In this document: piece after piece, positions 52,872-62,911 of the stretch
How positions within the stretch are numbered: the stretch's first letter is position 1
How the letters are laid out: each line of letters begins with the position of its first letter
Assembly (NCBI GenBank): GCA_016719395.1
Contig: JADJZF010000009.1
Location: forward strand, 124,001 to 188,000
From: Candidatus Amarobacter glycogenicus
GTDB taxonomy: Bacteria; Chloroflexota; Dehalococcoidia; Tepidiformales; Tepidiformaceae
Length of the DNA: 64,000 nt
Reading direction: 5' to 3'
Notes under the pieces: generated by a model
The model's database searches: none
Told to the model about the DNA's origin: nothing
Seen by the model: the letters and a program-made list of their open reading frames with translations, nothing else
Program-made: the position numbers and the translations under genes

Positions 52872-53606
52872 TCAGACCGCCGAAATGGCGCGCTCCCGGT
52901 CGAACGCGCGCAGCGCCATCCTCCAGAGTAGGAAGTCGAGCACGACGATTGCAGTGACGAACACGAGCCAGGTAACCGGCGTCGCCGGGATCGTCCGGGT
53001 GACGACGAGCATCACCGGGAGCATGGCCGGCAGGAGGACGAGGCCGCTGAGGTGTTCGGCGACGCGAATGTCCTTCGCGCGTGCCGAAAACGCCATCCCC
53101 ACCAGCGTGGAGAAGGCTGCAAGGGCGGGCGCCAGCAACACGAAGCCCATCGGCCACGTCCAGTCGAGCACCGGCTCGCGCACGGGTCCGTGGACTGCGA
53201 GGAGCACAAAAAGCATGTAGGCGGTGTAAATCGTGAACGAAGCGCCGATCGTCGGGATGAGGATGGCGATAACCTTCCCCGCGAGGAACTGCCGGTCGGT
53301 CAGCGGAAGAGTCAGCAGCGGTTCGAGTGTGCCCTGGTCGCGTTCCCCGATCACAGCGAACGCCGCCATCGTCGCCGGGATAATCACCGGCGAGAGGAAG
53401 AAGCAGAACATCGCCTGGCCGACCGCGAGGTTTGTGCCGCCGACTGAACGGTCCGGGTCGAACAGTGCGAGGTTCGCCATCGGGAGGATGAGGAAGACGA
53501 TCGGGAGGATGGTCGCCGTGAGGACGATCATCCGGTGGTGGCGGTATTCGCGGAGTTCCTTGCGTACGAGAGCGCGGACCGGTGGGGCGATGGGGAACGC
53601 GGTCAT
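52872..53606 (-). CDS. ABC-2 type transporter permease
   Basis: 244 residues, six helices. RALVRKELREYRHHRMIVLT is the cytosolic connecting helix; AFAVIGERDQGTLEPLLTLP is the ABC-2 coupling segment; LTDRQFLAGKVIAIL follows. The C-terminal helices end before a short basic tail. It exports a drug, lipid or polymer with the ATPase whose stop it overlaps (ATGA, 53603-53606). Substrate unknown. Confidence 0.88.
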   Translation of the reverse strand: MTAFPIAPPVRALVRKELREYRHHRMIVLTATILPIVFLILPMANLALFDPDRSVGGTNLAVGQAMFCFFLSPVIIPATMAAFAVIGERDQGTLEPLLTLPLTDRQFLAGKVIAILIPTIGASFTIYTAYMLFVLLAVHGPVREPVLDWTWPMGFVLLAPALAAFSTLVGMAFSARAKDIRVAEHLSGLVLLPAMLPVMLVVTRTIPATPVTWLVFVTAIVVLDFLLWRMALRAFDRERAISAV

Positions 53607-54559
53607 GCGGCAGCCTCCAGGACAGCGGTCTCGGTGCGTGCCATCAGCTCCAGGTACGCCTCCTCGAGGTCACCCGCCTGGACGACGGAAAGGATCTGCG
53701 CACCGCCGCCGACAAGCCCCGACACCAGGCGAGGCGTGTCGCGGCCGGCGTCTTCCACTCGGCACAGGAGGCCGTTACCTGTCCAATCGACACCGGCGAC
53801 GCCGGGAAGGGACTCCACGGCGTGCTGCAGCCGGGTATCCGGCGGCGCGGCCAGCTCGACTCTGACCACGCCGCCGAGAAGACGGTTGCGGAGCTGCCGG
53901 GGCGTGCCCAGTTCGAGCAACGTGCCGTGGCGCAGGATGGCCACTCGGTCACAGAGGCGTTCGGCTTCCGCCAGGCGGTGGGTATTCATCAGGACGGTCG
54001 AACCGCCTGCAACGAGCTCCCGGATCATCCGTTCCATGGCGGTCGCCGCGGAGGGATCGAGGCCGGAGGATGGCTCATCGAGGAGCAGGACCTTCGGCTG
54101 ATGGACAATCGCGCGGGCGAGCGAGACCCGCTGCCGCCAGCCTTTCGAGAGTTCCCCGACCCGCTCGCCGGCGCGTCCGCCAAGGCCGACGAACTCGAGC
54201 GCGCGAGCGATGGCGTCATCCACCCGCGGGACTGCGTGTGCGTCCGCCCAGAACGAGAGGTTATCGCGGATCGTGAGGCGCTCGTAGAGGCTCGGCTTTT
54301 CGGGCATCACGCCGATGACTCGGCGGACTTCCATCGCTTCGGCGACGACATCGTGGCCGAGGACGCTGGCGCTGCCGATCGTGGGCCGAATGAGCGTCGC
54401 CAGGATCCGCAGTGTCGTCGTCTTTCCCGAACCGTTCGGGCCGAGGAGGCCGAACACCTCCCCCGGCGCGACGGCCAGGTCGAGCGGTTGCAGAGCGACT
54501 CGCGTCCCGAAGTTCCGGCCGGTGGACCGGAGTTCGATCGCGGGGGCAGAAGGTGTCAC
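53603..54559 (-). CDS. ABC exporter ATPase (CcmA/DrrA type)
   Basis: 318 residues. Walker A LLGPNGSGKTTTLRILATLI, Q-loop IGVMPEKPSLYERLTIRDNL, signature LSKGWRQRVSLARAIVHQPK (LSKG variant), Walker B LLLDEPSSGLDPSAATAM, H-loop LMNTHRLAEAERL. A C-terminal 90-residue extension (EDAGRDTPRLVSGL) resembles DrrA-type regulatory tails. Start GTG 54559 is leaderless-type (GACTAT 6 nt upstream). It forms an exporter with the downstream permease. Confidence 0.92.
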   Translation of the reverse strand: MTPSAPAIELRSTGRNFGTRVALQPLDLAVAPGEVFGLLGPNGSGKTTTLRILATLIRPTIGSASVLGHDVVAEAMEVRRVIGVMPEKPSLYERLTIRDNLSFWADAHAVPRVDDAIARALEFVGLGGRAGERVGELSKGWRQRVSLARAIVHQPKVLLLDEPSSGLDPSAATAMERMIRELVAGGSTVLMNTHRLAEAERLCDRVAILRHGTLLELGTPRQLRNRLLGGVVRVELAAPPDTRLQHAVESLPGVAGVDWTGNGLLCRVEDAGRDTPRLVSGLVGGGAQILSVVQAGDLEEAYLELMARTETAVLEAAA

Positions 54560-54571
54560 GTAGGGATAGTC
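54560..54571 (-). promoter_or_regulatory. Leaderless-type -10 element of the ABC-2 exporter operon
   Basis: GACTAT (minus, 54571-54566) ends 6 nt before the GTG at 54559; no Shine-Dalgarno site. Confidence 0.4.
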
Positions 54572-54605
54572 GGCGCGATCGGGTGCGGCGGGCAGTCTCG
54601 CTGCT

Positions 54606-55382
54606 TTACCGTGCCATCCGCCCACCATCGATCGGAAAGATGCCGCCGTTCAGGTAGCTCGCCTCACTCGAACAGAGGAAGGCGACGAACGCCGCGACCT
54701 CAGCGGGCTCGCCGTAACGGCCCATGGGATTTCCCGCAGCCATCTGCTGATGGGCCTGTTCCGGCTCGTCCGGGTTCATCCCCCGTTCGAGGGCGCGCAT
54801 CATCCGGGTTTCGATCGGAGAAGGGCAGACGGCATTCGTCCGAATGCCCCTCGGGCCGAACTCGAGTGCCGCCGACTTCGTCATCCCCACGACCGCGTGC
54901 TTGCTCGCGCCATACGCGAAGATGCTCGGCGTGCCGGAGAGCCCTGCGACCGACGCGGTGTTCACGATCGCGCCGCCGCCGCGTTCCAGCATCGCCGGGA
55001 CCACGTACTTGATCCCGAGGAAGACGCCCTTGAGGTTCACCGCGATCACCTTGTCGAAAATCTCTTCCGGGTACTGGGTGGTCGGGCCAATCCAGCCTTC
55101 GATCCCGGCGTTGTTGAAGAAGGCATCGATCCCGCCGAAGCGCTCCTTCGCGGTCCGCACGTACCGCTCGACATCGCTGGATTTCGACACGTCCGCCGGC
55201 ACCCCGACCGCGCGGGCTCCCGCGGCGTCAACGAGTGCGACGACTTCGTCCAGCGCGCTCCCGGCGAGGTCCACCGCGACGACGCTCGCCCCTTCCCGCG
55301 CGAACCGCTCCGCGGCGGCCCTGCCGATTCCCCCGGCTGCCCCGGTGATGACGACGACCTTACCTTCGAACCTGCGTTCCAT
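54606..55382 (-). CDS. Short-chain dehydrogenase/reductase (FabG-like)
   Basis: 258 residues, classical SDR. VVVITGAAGGIGRAAAERFA is the TGxxxGxG cofactor loop; FFNNAGIEG the NNAG motif; catalytic Ser in NTASVAGLSGTPSIFAYGAS, with YxxxK in FAYGASKHAVVG. An Asp after the second strand (VAVDLAG) favours NAD. C-terminal LNGGIFPIDGGRMAR is usual. Substrate unknown. AGGAGT site upstream; 11 nt after the exporter gene, so probably one operon. Confidence 0.9.
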   Translation of the reverse strand: MERRFEGKVVVITGAAGGIGRAAAERFAREGASVVAVDLAGSALDEVVALVDAAGARAVGVPADVSKSSDVERYVRTAKERFGGIDAFFNNAGIEGWIGPTTQYPEEIFDKVIAVNLKGVFLGIKYVVPAMLERGGGAIVNTASVAGLSGTPSIFAYGASKHAVVGMTKSAALEFGPRGIRTNAVCPSPIETRMMRALERGMNPDEPEQAHQQMAAGNPMGRYGEPAEVAAFVAFLCSSEASYLNGGIFPIDGGRMAR

Positions 55383-55393
55383 GGACGGTACTC

Positions 55394-56839
55394 CTATTCC
55401 TGGATAGCCGGCGCCACCTGGGAGGCCGGAGGCGTGACGGGGCGAGCCTGCTTGCCCCGGAAGGACGAAGCCACGATTGCGAGGCTCGAAACGGCGGCTG
55501 CGGCGAGGAACGCAGCGGTTACACCATCGAGGATAGCCTCGGCCGGCAGGTCCGCGACCCGCGCCGCGGTGAACCCCGCCGATGTACTTGCGACGCCTAC
55601 GAGGATGGCGCTTGCCATGGCCAGCCCAGTCGCGTTCCCGATGTTCCGGGCTGTCGCCACGCTCGCGGAGGCGGTCCCGAGCCGCTCCTTCGGCACGCTG
55701 CCCATGATCGACGCGCTGTTCGGCGACATGAAGATTGACGTACCGACCCCGATGACCGCGAGACGCGCCATCACCAGCCCGATCGGCGTCGATGCGTCGA
55801 TCGTCGACATCAGCAGGAGCCCGATCGAGACGAGGACGATACCGGCTGTCGTCTGGTGGCGGAACCCGAACCGGTCCGAAACCCGCCCGCTGATGGGCGA
55901 CAGCAAGAGCATCATGCTCGGGACCGTAGCGATGACGAGCCCCGTCTGGCCGGTCGAATAGCCGCGCACCTGCTGGAGGTAGAAAGGCATCAGGAACGTG
56001 ACGGCAGACTGCCCCGCGAAGTTCAGGGCGAGACTCGAGACACCCACCGCATAAGAGCGGACTTTGAAGAGCCCGAGAGCAATCACCGGGCTCACGGCGC
56101 GTGACTCCACGCGCAGGAAGCTGGCGAGCGCGCAGGCGGAGAACGCGAACAGCCCGAGAATAACCGGCGAACCCCAGCCCCAGGACGTCCCCCGGTTCAC
56201 GGCGAGCAGCGCACTCGAGAGCGTGGCGAAAAGCGTGATCGCCCCCGGGATATCGACCTTCCGGCTGGTGAGCTCGCTGGACGGCGCCGACGGCCTGATG
56301 AACAGGAATGCCAGGGTCATCGCGATCAGGCCGATCGGCGCCCGCAGGTAGAAGATGGCCTGCCAGCTCAGGCCTTCGAGGATGAGTCCCCCGACGATCG
56401 GGCCCGTCATCAAGCCGGCCCCGACGACCGAACCGGTGGTGCCCAGCGCCTGCCCGCGCTGCTCCGGCGGGAATGCCTCGGTCACGATCGCGTTTCCGTT
56501 CGCGATGGCGAGCGCCACGCCGATGGCCTGGAAGAACCGGAACGCAATCAGCTGTTCGATCGTCTGGGCGAAGCTCGCAACAAGCATGCCCACCGTGAAG
56601 ATGACCCATCCCGTGATGTAGACGCGCTTTCGGCCGTAAAGGTCGCCGATGCGCCCTGCCGTGAGGGTGATGCCGGTGACCATCAGGCTCGAAGCGAGCG
56701 CTACCCAGACAACCGTGTCCGGCGGCTTGTCGAACTCACGCGAAAGCGTCGGCAGCGCCACGTTGACGATGCTGAAGTCCATCGTCGCCATGAACGTGCC
56801 AAAACAGACGGCGATGAGGCAGCGCCACTTGTATTCCAT
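55394..56839 (-). CDS. MFS exporter, DHA2 (EmrB/QacA) family
   Basis: 481 residues, about 14 helices. FMATMDFSIVNVALPTLSRE is the motif-D-like start; GRIGDLYGRKRVYITGWVIF is motif A; GPIVGGLILEGLSWQAIFYL is motif C. A second motif-A-like SGRVSDRFGFRHQTTAG opens the later half. It should use the proton gradient to expel hydrophobic drugs or metabolites. The SDR follows in the same operon. Confidence 0.92.
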   Translation of the reverse strand: MEYKWRCLIAVCFGTFMATMDFSIVNVALPTLSREFDKPPDTVVWVALASSLMVTGITLTAGRIGDLYGRKRVYITGWVIFTVGMLVASFAQTIEQLIAFRFFQAIGVALAIANGNAIVTEAFPPEQRGQALGTTGSVVGAGLMTGPIVGGLILEGLSWQAIFYLRAPIGLIAMTLAFLFIRPSAPSSELTSRKVDIPGAITLFATLSSALLAVNRGTSWGWGSPVILGLFAFSACALASFLRVESRAVSPVIALGLFKVRSYAVGVSSLALNFAGQSAVTFLMPFYLQQVRGYSTGQTGLVIATVPSMMLLLSPISGRVSDRFGFRHQTTAGIVLVSIGLLLMSTIDASTPIGLVMARLAVIGVGTSIFMSPNSASIMGSVPKERLGTASASVATARNIGNATGLAMASAILVGVASTSAGFTAARVADLPAEAILDGVTAAFLAAAAVSSLAIVASSFRGKQARPVTPPASQVAPAIQE

Positions 56840-56853
56840 CTCGCCGGAATCTA
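56840..56853 (-). promoter_or_regulatory. Leaderless-type -10 element of the MFS exporter
   Basis: TAGATT (minus, 56853-56848) ends 8 nt before the ATG at 56839. Confidence 0.5.
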
Positions 56854-56905
56854 CGGCAGCGGGAGTGAAGCGGAAAGCGACGCACTGCGGGACCCGGGAG
56901 CAGCG

Positions 56906-57409
56906 TTACTGAGCGCCCGGCCCCTGGACCAGTACTGGCCGCCTGGCGTGCCGGATGACGCCTTCGGTCACGCTTCCGGCCAGCAGGTGGGAGAGGCCAG
57001 AACGTCCGTGAGTCGCCATCACGATGACATCTGCATCAATTTGTTCGGCAAGTTCATTGATCGCCTCCGCGGTGTGTTCGGACCATGCAACGTGAGTCAC
57101 AAACGACGCCGCCGGTATCTCGTTCCGGGCCAGATCGGAGAGTTCGGCCCGCGATTCGATGCTGCGGCGCTCCATCGCCTCGCCGTGCGACTCCACCAGG
57201 CGGGGCATCGGTGCACTCACGCTCATCCGCCCTATGACCTGGGCCGGCGCTTCGCTCACAGCGTGGTCAGTCCTGCCCCTGGTGGCGTGGGGGTCGTGGA
57301 CGGTCACCAGGTGCACTTCGATCGCGGGTTGCATCGCCAGCAAACGGCGCACCGTGAGGAAGATCCGGTGGGAGTTTTCGCTTCCGTCGAGTGGGACAAG
57401 GACTTTCAT
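56906..57409 (-). CDS. Universal stress protein, UspA family
   Basis: 167 residues, single Usp domain. KVLVPLDGSENSHRIFLTVR starts the fold; the ATP-binding pattern G-2x-G-9x-G-S occurs in ATHGRSGLSHLLAGSVTEGV. So it should bind ATP. It helps survival under stress, with target unknown. GGAGGAGG lies about 11 nt before the ATG, so this gene has a leader. It stands alone upstream of the MFS gene on the same strand. Confidence 0.9.
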   Translation of the reverse strand: MKVLVPLDGSENSHRIFLTVRRLLAMQPAIEVHLVTVHDPHATRGRTDHAVSEAPAQVIGRMSVSAPMPRLVESHGEAMERRSIESRAELSDLARNEIPAASFVTHVAWSEHTAEAINELAEQIDADVIVMATHGRSGLSHLLAGSVTEGVIRHARRPVLVQGPGAQ

Positions 57410-57716
57410 CGGTTCGGGGCCTCCTCCAGAGGGTTAGCCGCATTGTGCAGCCCTTGGCAAGCCCCCGTGAGGACCGAAGCGCCCGCCGAGGCGTTCGAAA
57501 AGGGCCATCCCACGATTCGGCCGGCGTAATCGGGCCCGTCGTTCCGCCCTGCAAAACAGATCGTTGTGTGTTTTCAGCGGCCACCCTACTTGCGGAGCGA
57601 CTGAGCGGGTGCTAAAACTAAGACCGGGTCGCGCTGGATGCTGTGTCCGCTCCACACATCCACCGGCCCCTTTTTCATGCCCCGACGGCGGGGTGGTTCG
57701 ATGGGCGCGAAGAACC
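57410..57716. other. Intergenic region, no gene seen
   Basis: About 300 bases between uspA and the small membrane-protein gene. Short frames on both strands look random. A weak imperfect hairpin (GGAT..TGTGT / ACAC..ATCC) and an AAAAC/GTTTT dyad occur, but nothing decisive. Confidence 0.4.
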
Positions 57717-57732
57717 TAGACTTCTCGAACGT

Positions 57733-58092
57733 ATGAAAGCTCTCGTCCTCCGTATCGGCGTCGTCTCCATGCTGCTGGTCTCCCTGCTGGCCTTCGTGCC
57801 TGCCGCCTCCGCTCAGGAGCACGGCGAGGAAGAAGCTGCCCACGGCGACGGTTCCAGCCTCATCGGCGGCCCGGATTGGGACGACGTCCGGAGCGTGACG
57901 CTCTGGTCGCTGGCGAGCATCGCAGGCGGTTGTGCCGCTCTTGGAGTGCTGTACCTCTTCAAGCGCAAGGTCGGCGGCTTCCCCGAGAACCCCTCGTGGG
58001 TAGCGCCGATTTCGATCATGCCCTCCAACGGTCTCCCCCAGGACGGCGACACCCCGCACGACGCGCACGGCAGCCACGCTCCCGCGCACTAA
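57733..58092 (+). CDS. Small exported membrane protein with His/Asp-rich ends
   Basis: 119 residues, not recognised. Signal peptide (about 1-27, ending AASAQ), an acidic His-containing stretch EHGEEEAAHGDG, one membrane helix (about 55-75) with KRKVGG after it, and a tail HDAHGSHAPAH. The tail would face the cytoplasm if the signal peptide is cleaved. Both ends could bind metal. TAGACT at 57717-57722 lies 10 nt before the ATG, with no Shine-Dalgarno site. Neighbours give no clue. Confidence 0.65.
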   Translation: MKALVLRIGVVSMLLVSLLAFVPAASAQEHGEEEAAHGDGSSLIGGPDWDDVRSVTLWSLASIAGGCAALGVLYLFKRKVGGFPENPSWVAPISIMPSNGLPQDGDTPHDAHGSHAPAH

Positions 58093-58154
58093 CGCTTCCC
58101 GAACGTCCGGCAGGCGACTTCTCTCCGCCAGTTGCGCGGGAGAATCGTGGCCGC

Positions 58155-59087
58155 CTACTGCGACTGGTCGTCGACGCTGGGCGGTAGGGATGCCGCATTC
58201 GCACTGATCAGCGCCTCCCGCATCTGTGCTGCGAGGTCCGACATCCCGCCCGGCGAATACGGCACGAAGATCGTGTTGGCCCGTGACGACGCCCCGATCT
58301 CCTTTACGGTGTCGTAGTGCTGCGTCATCAGGACGAGCTGCATGATGCTTTCTGGTGTGGTGCCGGAGATGCTCTGAGCGAACTGGTCGACCGACTCGCG
58401 CAACCCGTCGATGATGGCGCGCCGCTGGTCGGCGATGCCTCGGCCCTGGAGCGCTTTGCTCTCGGCTTCGGCTTCCGCGGCCTTCACCTTCAGGATCTTG
58501 TCCGCCTCTCCTCGTTCCTGCGCTGCTTCCCGCAGCCGCTTGGCCGCGTTGATCTCGTTCATCGACTCCTTGACCTTCTTGTCGGGGTCGATGTCGGTGA
58601 CGAGCGCTTGGACGATGATGTAGCCGAAGGTGTCCATCTCGCCCGAGAGTTCCTCTTTGACGGCGATGGCGACCTCGTCCTTGCGCTCGAACACGTCGTC
58701 GAGCTCCATCTTGGGCACCCTCGCGCGCACGACATCGAAGACGTACGCCGTGATCTGGACCGTCGGCTGGTCCAGCCGGTAGAAGGCGTCGTAGATCTTC
58801 TCTCCGAGCACCATGTACTGGACAGCGACGCTGATGTGCACGAAGACGTTGTCTTTGGTCTTCGTTTCAACCGTGACATCGAGCTGCTGGACGCGAAGGT
58901 TGATCCGGCCGGCCACGCGTTCAATGAACGGGACCTTCAGGTTGAGGCCCGGCCCGGCGACGCGCCGGAACTTGCCGAACCGTTCGACCACCGCAGCAGT
59001 TTGCTGTTCAACGGTGAAAAGCCCGGACAACAGGACAACGAGGGCCAGCACGGCGAAGACGACAAGGACGATGAGACTGGTTTCCAC
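58155..59087 (-). CDS. SPFH/band 7 (stomatin-like) membrane protein
   Basis: 310 residues. N-terminal helix (about 4-24), then band 7: VERFGKFRRVAGPGLNLKVP, QQLDVTVETKTKDNVFVHIS, and coiled coil with AAKRLREAAQERGEADKILK. The end is hydrophilic. Paraslipin/QmcA-like proteins form membrane rafts or protease-control rings. The usual partner NfeD is absent nearby. GTG 59087 has AAGGGAG upstream. Confidence 0.9.
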   Translation of the reverse strand: METSLIVLVVFAVLALVVLLSGLFTVEQQTAAVVERFGKFRRVAGPGLNLKVPFIERVAGRINLRVQQLDVTVETKTKDNVFVHISVAVQYMVLGEKIYDAFYRLDQPTVQITAYVFDVVRARVPKMELDDVFERKDEVAIAVKEELSGEMDTFGYIIVQALVTDIDPDKKVKESMNEINAAKRLREAAQERGEADKILKVKAAEAEAESKALQGRGIADQRRAIIDGLRESVDQFAQSISGTTPESIMQLVLMTQHYDTVKEIGASSRANTIFVPYSPGGMSDLAAQMREALISANAASLPPSVDDQSQ

Positions 59088-59162
59088 ACATCTCCCTTTC
59101 CGCCCGGGAGAGCCCGGGCCGCTCGGATGCGCACCAGTATGGCACCTGGGCCCGCCCGCCGG

Positions 59163-62100
59163 TTACCCGAGCGTCGCCTGTCGATAGCGATCGAGCAGGC
59201 GGCCAAGCTCGGCTTCAGGGTTGCGATACCAGCTCGCCGAGAACGTGCGATGCACGTTCCATCCCATCCGCGTGAGGACCGCGTCCCTGCCAAGCTCGCG
59301 GTCCCGGGCCGCGGGCGCACCCGAGTACTTCGGCCCGTCGCATTCGATCGCCAGGACAAACCGCTCGGGGTCTGCGGGGTGGCGGACAGCGATATCGACC
59401 CGGTACCCGCCGACGCCGACGCGCGGCACGCATTGCAGGCCGCTCGCCGTCGCGGCGGCGATGACGGCCGTCTCGAAGACGCTCAGCGGTGACACGGCGT
59501 TCGTCCCCAGCGGGGGAAGCGATTGAGGGCCGCGTTCGGCATAGTCCAGGTAGTCGCGCAGGCGCAGTGTGCCAACTGAGCCGGTCCGGGAGGGGTCGAT
59601 GTCGCCCGAGCGGATGCTGCTGACGAGCACCGTCTTCCATTTCGCCCGCGTGATGGCGACGTTCAGGCGCCGTTCACCTTTCTCCTGCCCGAGCGGGCCG
59701 AAGTTCAGGATAAGCCGGCCCTCAGAGTCCCTGCCGTAGCCCACGCTCAAGAGCATGACGTCGGACTCATCCCCCTGGACGGTTTCCAGGTTGCGGACGA
59801 GCCCGCCGCCTTCGAGCCAGCCGCGGATGAGTGGGTCGAGTGCGGCCGCGCCCTCGATCTGATCGAGGATTTCCGATTGCTGGGCCAGCGACATCGCCGT
59901 GATCGCGACCTGGCGCTTCCCTTCGGAAGCCTGCAACTCACGCCGGAGGACATCGATGACTCGCTGCGCTTCGGCCGGGTTCGCCCGGCTCTGGCCACGG
60001 CCATAGACAGCGTCATCTACGAACTCAAATCTCACACCCGACTCGGGGCGATCGCCCCATGCGTCGGGGAAGGCGATCAGGCGGCCGTCGTAGAAGTGCA
60101 CGTTGGAGAAGGCGATCAGCGACTCATCCCGGGAACGGTAATGGGCGCGCAGCATCGTCGAGGAGAGCAGTGGGGCGGCTTCGTCGAGGATGCTCTCGAA
60201 GGTGACGTCGGCCTCCTCCGATTGGTCATCGGCGAGAGGGCTGATCTCCTTGTTGAAGAAATTCGTCGGAGGCATCTGGCGGGAGTCGCCGACGATGATC
60301 GCCTGCTCTGCCAGGCTGAGGGCCACGACCATATCGGGCGTCGGGATCATGCTCGCTTCGTCGACGATCACCGTGTCGAAGCGGTAGGTGGCACCATCGC
60401 CGTGGCAAAGATACTGGGCCGCCGCGAGCGGGCTCATCAAGAGCGTTGGCTTCAGCAGCTGCACCGCTTCGCGGCTGTTCCCCAGCATCGTCCGAAGCGC
60501 CGGGCGGCGTTTGGCGTGCGCATACTTCACCAACGTGGCCATCGCCCGGTGATTCACGGAGCGCGGCCTGTTCGACCGAACCGTGCTCAAGACCTGGGTG
60601 CGGGCCCAGCCGATCATCTCGGAATCGAGGCGTCCGAAAGCGTCCATCAGGCGTGCGTGCTGCTCCGGCGCGAGCGAGACTCCGGCCTGGATGAGCTGGT
60701 CCGCCCAGCCGCCAAATGCCGAGGCCGGGACGACTGTCGCCATGTGTCCGTGGTTCGCGGGGTCTGCCAGCAGAGTCGTAAAGGCCGCGCGCATCCCCAG
60801 CGGCTCAGTTGCCTTCAAGATCGAGGCCATGGCGGTGATGGTGGGGAGGCGGTGTACGGCCGGCAGCAGTCCGCTCGCCCAGGCGGAGATCGCCGAGATC
60901 GGGCCATCCACAGGCGCGGCCGGGCCAAACGCATCTTCCACCACGCCCAGCGCCGACCCGATTGCATCGGCTTGTGCCCGGAGCCGAAGCCCGAGCGAAC
61001 CCTCATTCCCGGTCTCCAGATAGCCATCGGCCAGGTAACGCCGGAAGTTGCCACGTGCCGCATAGAACCGGGGATTGAGGAACCGAAGGACGGATTTCGC
61101 CCTCTCCCGGTAGCCCCCAACCTCTCCCAGCCGGGCTGCGAGCGTCTCGAGCGCGCTCAGGTTGAGGGCAGCGGCCGGGCCTGTCGCCGGTCCCAGCGCG
61201 CCCCCGGCGAGTGCCTCGATTTCGACATCGATAGTCGCCAGCTTCGCCAGTTGCGAGCGCAGCGATTCGTGGCTCGCCGGATCGTAGGCGGTCCACCGCA
61301 GGTCTACCCATGGCCCCGCGAGGCACGCCAGTTCATCGAGCCCCAAACGCATCGAGGTCCCGTCCTGCATCGACTGCGTCCTCGAGCCAGAAACGGCTCG
61401 TCCCGGCGACCGGTGGAACCGGCACGGCACGGCGCTCGCCGGATGTCTCGATCGCTTTTCCGAATACCTCGAAGGCGGTGATCCAGCCGCCCTCGCCGAG
61501 CTGCTGGCCGATGCCTTCGGCGTAGCCATTCAGCCGCTGGCGTAGCTCGGCGTAGCGCTGGGGGACCGCCGGGTCCGGCTGGGGTGGCGGCGGGCCGGCG
61601 TCAAGCGTGTCGACGATTTCCTTGATCACCTGGGCCTTCGCATCGGCGCGGTTGGTCGCGCCGGCATTCGAGGCGAGGTGGAGGCAGGCTTCGGCGAGAC
61701 CCGCCTTCGCCAGGTTCTCGAGCACCACTTCCCGCGCCACACGTTTCTCCGCGACGAAGAGGACGCGCTTTCCCTGCGCCATCAGCTCGGCGGCGATGTT
61801 CGTGATGGTCTGGCTCTTGCCCGTGCCTGGCGGCCCTTCGATGACGAAGCTCGCCCCCGAGGCCGCCATCGCCACAGCCTCCAGCTGGTACGCGTCTGCC
61901 TCTACCACAACGCGAAGCGCGCCCGGCGCATACCGCCCGTCGATCGGCGTGGACGGCGCCTCGATGGCGGGGAGTTCACCCTCGCCGGCGAGTGCCCGAA
62001 GGATCGGATGCCTGGCCATCCCCGTCAGCGAGCGCTCGATCTCATCCACCATCGCCAGCTTGGCGAACGCGAACACGTCGACAACCGCGCCGTCCTTCTC

Positions 62101-62829
62101 GACGCTCCAGCCCGGCTGCTTCGCGACAACCTGCGCCACCGCCTCGAGGAAGGCGTCGAGCGAGTCGTGGAGCGGCTCGCCTTCTTCGTCTTCCAGGCGG
62201 GGGAGCCGCACACCGTACTGGACGTGGAGCAGGTAGGCGAGCGACGGGTTCACTTCGGGCGGGTCGTCGGCCGCCGCCTGGATGTCGACTTCCTTCTGCT
62301 GCCGGTCGTAGGCCAGCTCAACCGGGACGAGGACAAGCGGCGAGCGTAGCAGGTGGCCCTCGGCGTCTACCCAATCGAGCCACCCCAGCGCGGCAAAGAG
62401 CACCTGGATCCCCTGTTCCCGGTCCGCGAGTCGTGCGCGTTCCGCGAGGCGGGTTGTCGCTGCAAACGCCGCGAGCGCGCGGTCGTCCTCGGTCGGGCTG
62501 GCCGCGTCCGGGGCGAAGTTCCGCGCGCTGAATGACGTCTGCCCCTCGTTCACAACGAGCGTGTCCCAGAGCCCGTCCGATGAAGCGGGCAACGCCAGGG
62601 TCGCGCGGGAGGGCCGATGGTTGATGGCGCGGTTGCGACGCGTGACATCCAGCAGTTCGCGCTTCCAACGCTCAGCGCGCCGCCGGAAGGCTTCCGAAAC
62701 AGGCTCTGGAGGACTCGCCTCGGCTGCTTCGGGCCCCTCAGCCGCACCGGGCGGAGCGTCCTCATCGCCCGCCGAGGGGACGCGAAACCCGAAGTTCACG
62801 ACCGGCTCTCTCTGCTCTTTCCGCGCCAC
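59163..62829 (-). CDS. DUF4011-helicase-nuclease protein (Hhe defence-like), frameshifted
   Basis: About 1,220 residues across two frames. First frame (62829-61333): DUF4011-like start ERWKRELLDVTRRNRAINHR and Walker A FVIEGPPGTGKSQTITNIAA. It shifts near 61355-61375 to the second frame: VIVDEASMIPTPDM (Walker B), IIVGDSRQMPPTNFF, QGDESDVMLLSVGYGRD and LNVAITRAKWKTVLVSS, a complete superfamily 1 helicase. The C-terminal 100 residues (YRVDIAVRHPADPERFVLAI, IECDGPKYS) are a Vsr/DUF559-type nuclease. This order matches the Hhe anti-phage protein class. One extra base explains the break. GTG start with TAGACT 6 nt upstream. Confidence 0.82.
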
Positions 62830-62911
62830 CTCCTGAGTCTACCAGCCGGCCGCGACGGCAAGCCCGGCCCAGCCGCTGCCCAGAGGCCAGATTCCGGTAG
62901 AGTTCAGGGCG
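62830..62911. promoter_or_regulatory. Divergent promoters of the helicase and ROK genes
   Basis: TAGACT (minus, 62841-62836) ends 6 nt before the helicase GTG. TAGAGT (plus, 62898-62903) ends 8 nt before the ROK ATG. AGGAGG at the helicase start touches the GTG, too close to act as a normal ribosome site. Confidence 0.5.

Noticed and set aside
59877..61481. 534-residue plus-strand frame over the helicase
   Set aside because: Lies opposite the conserved helicase motifs and shows no recognisable protein pattern.
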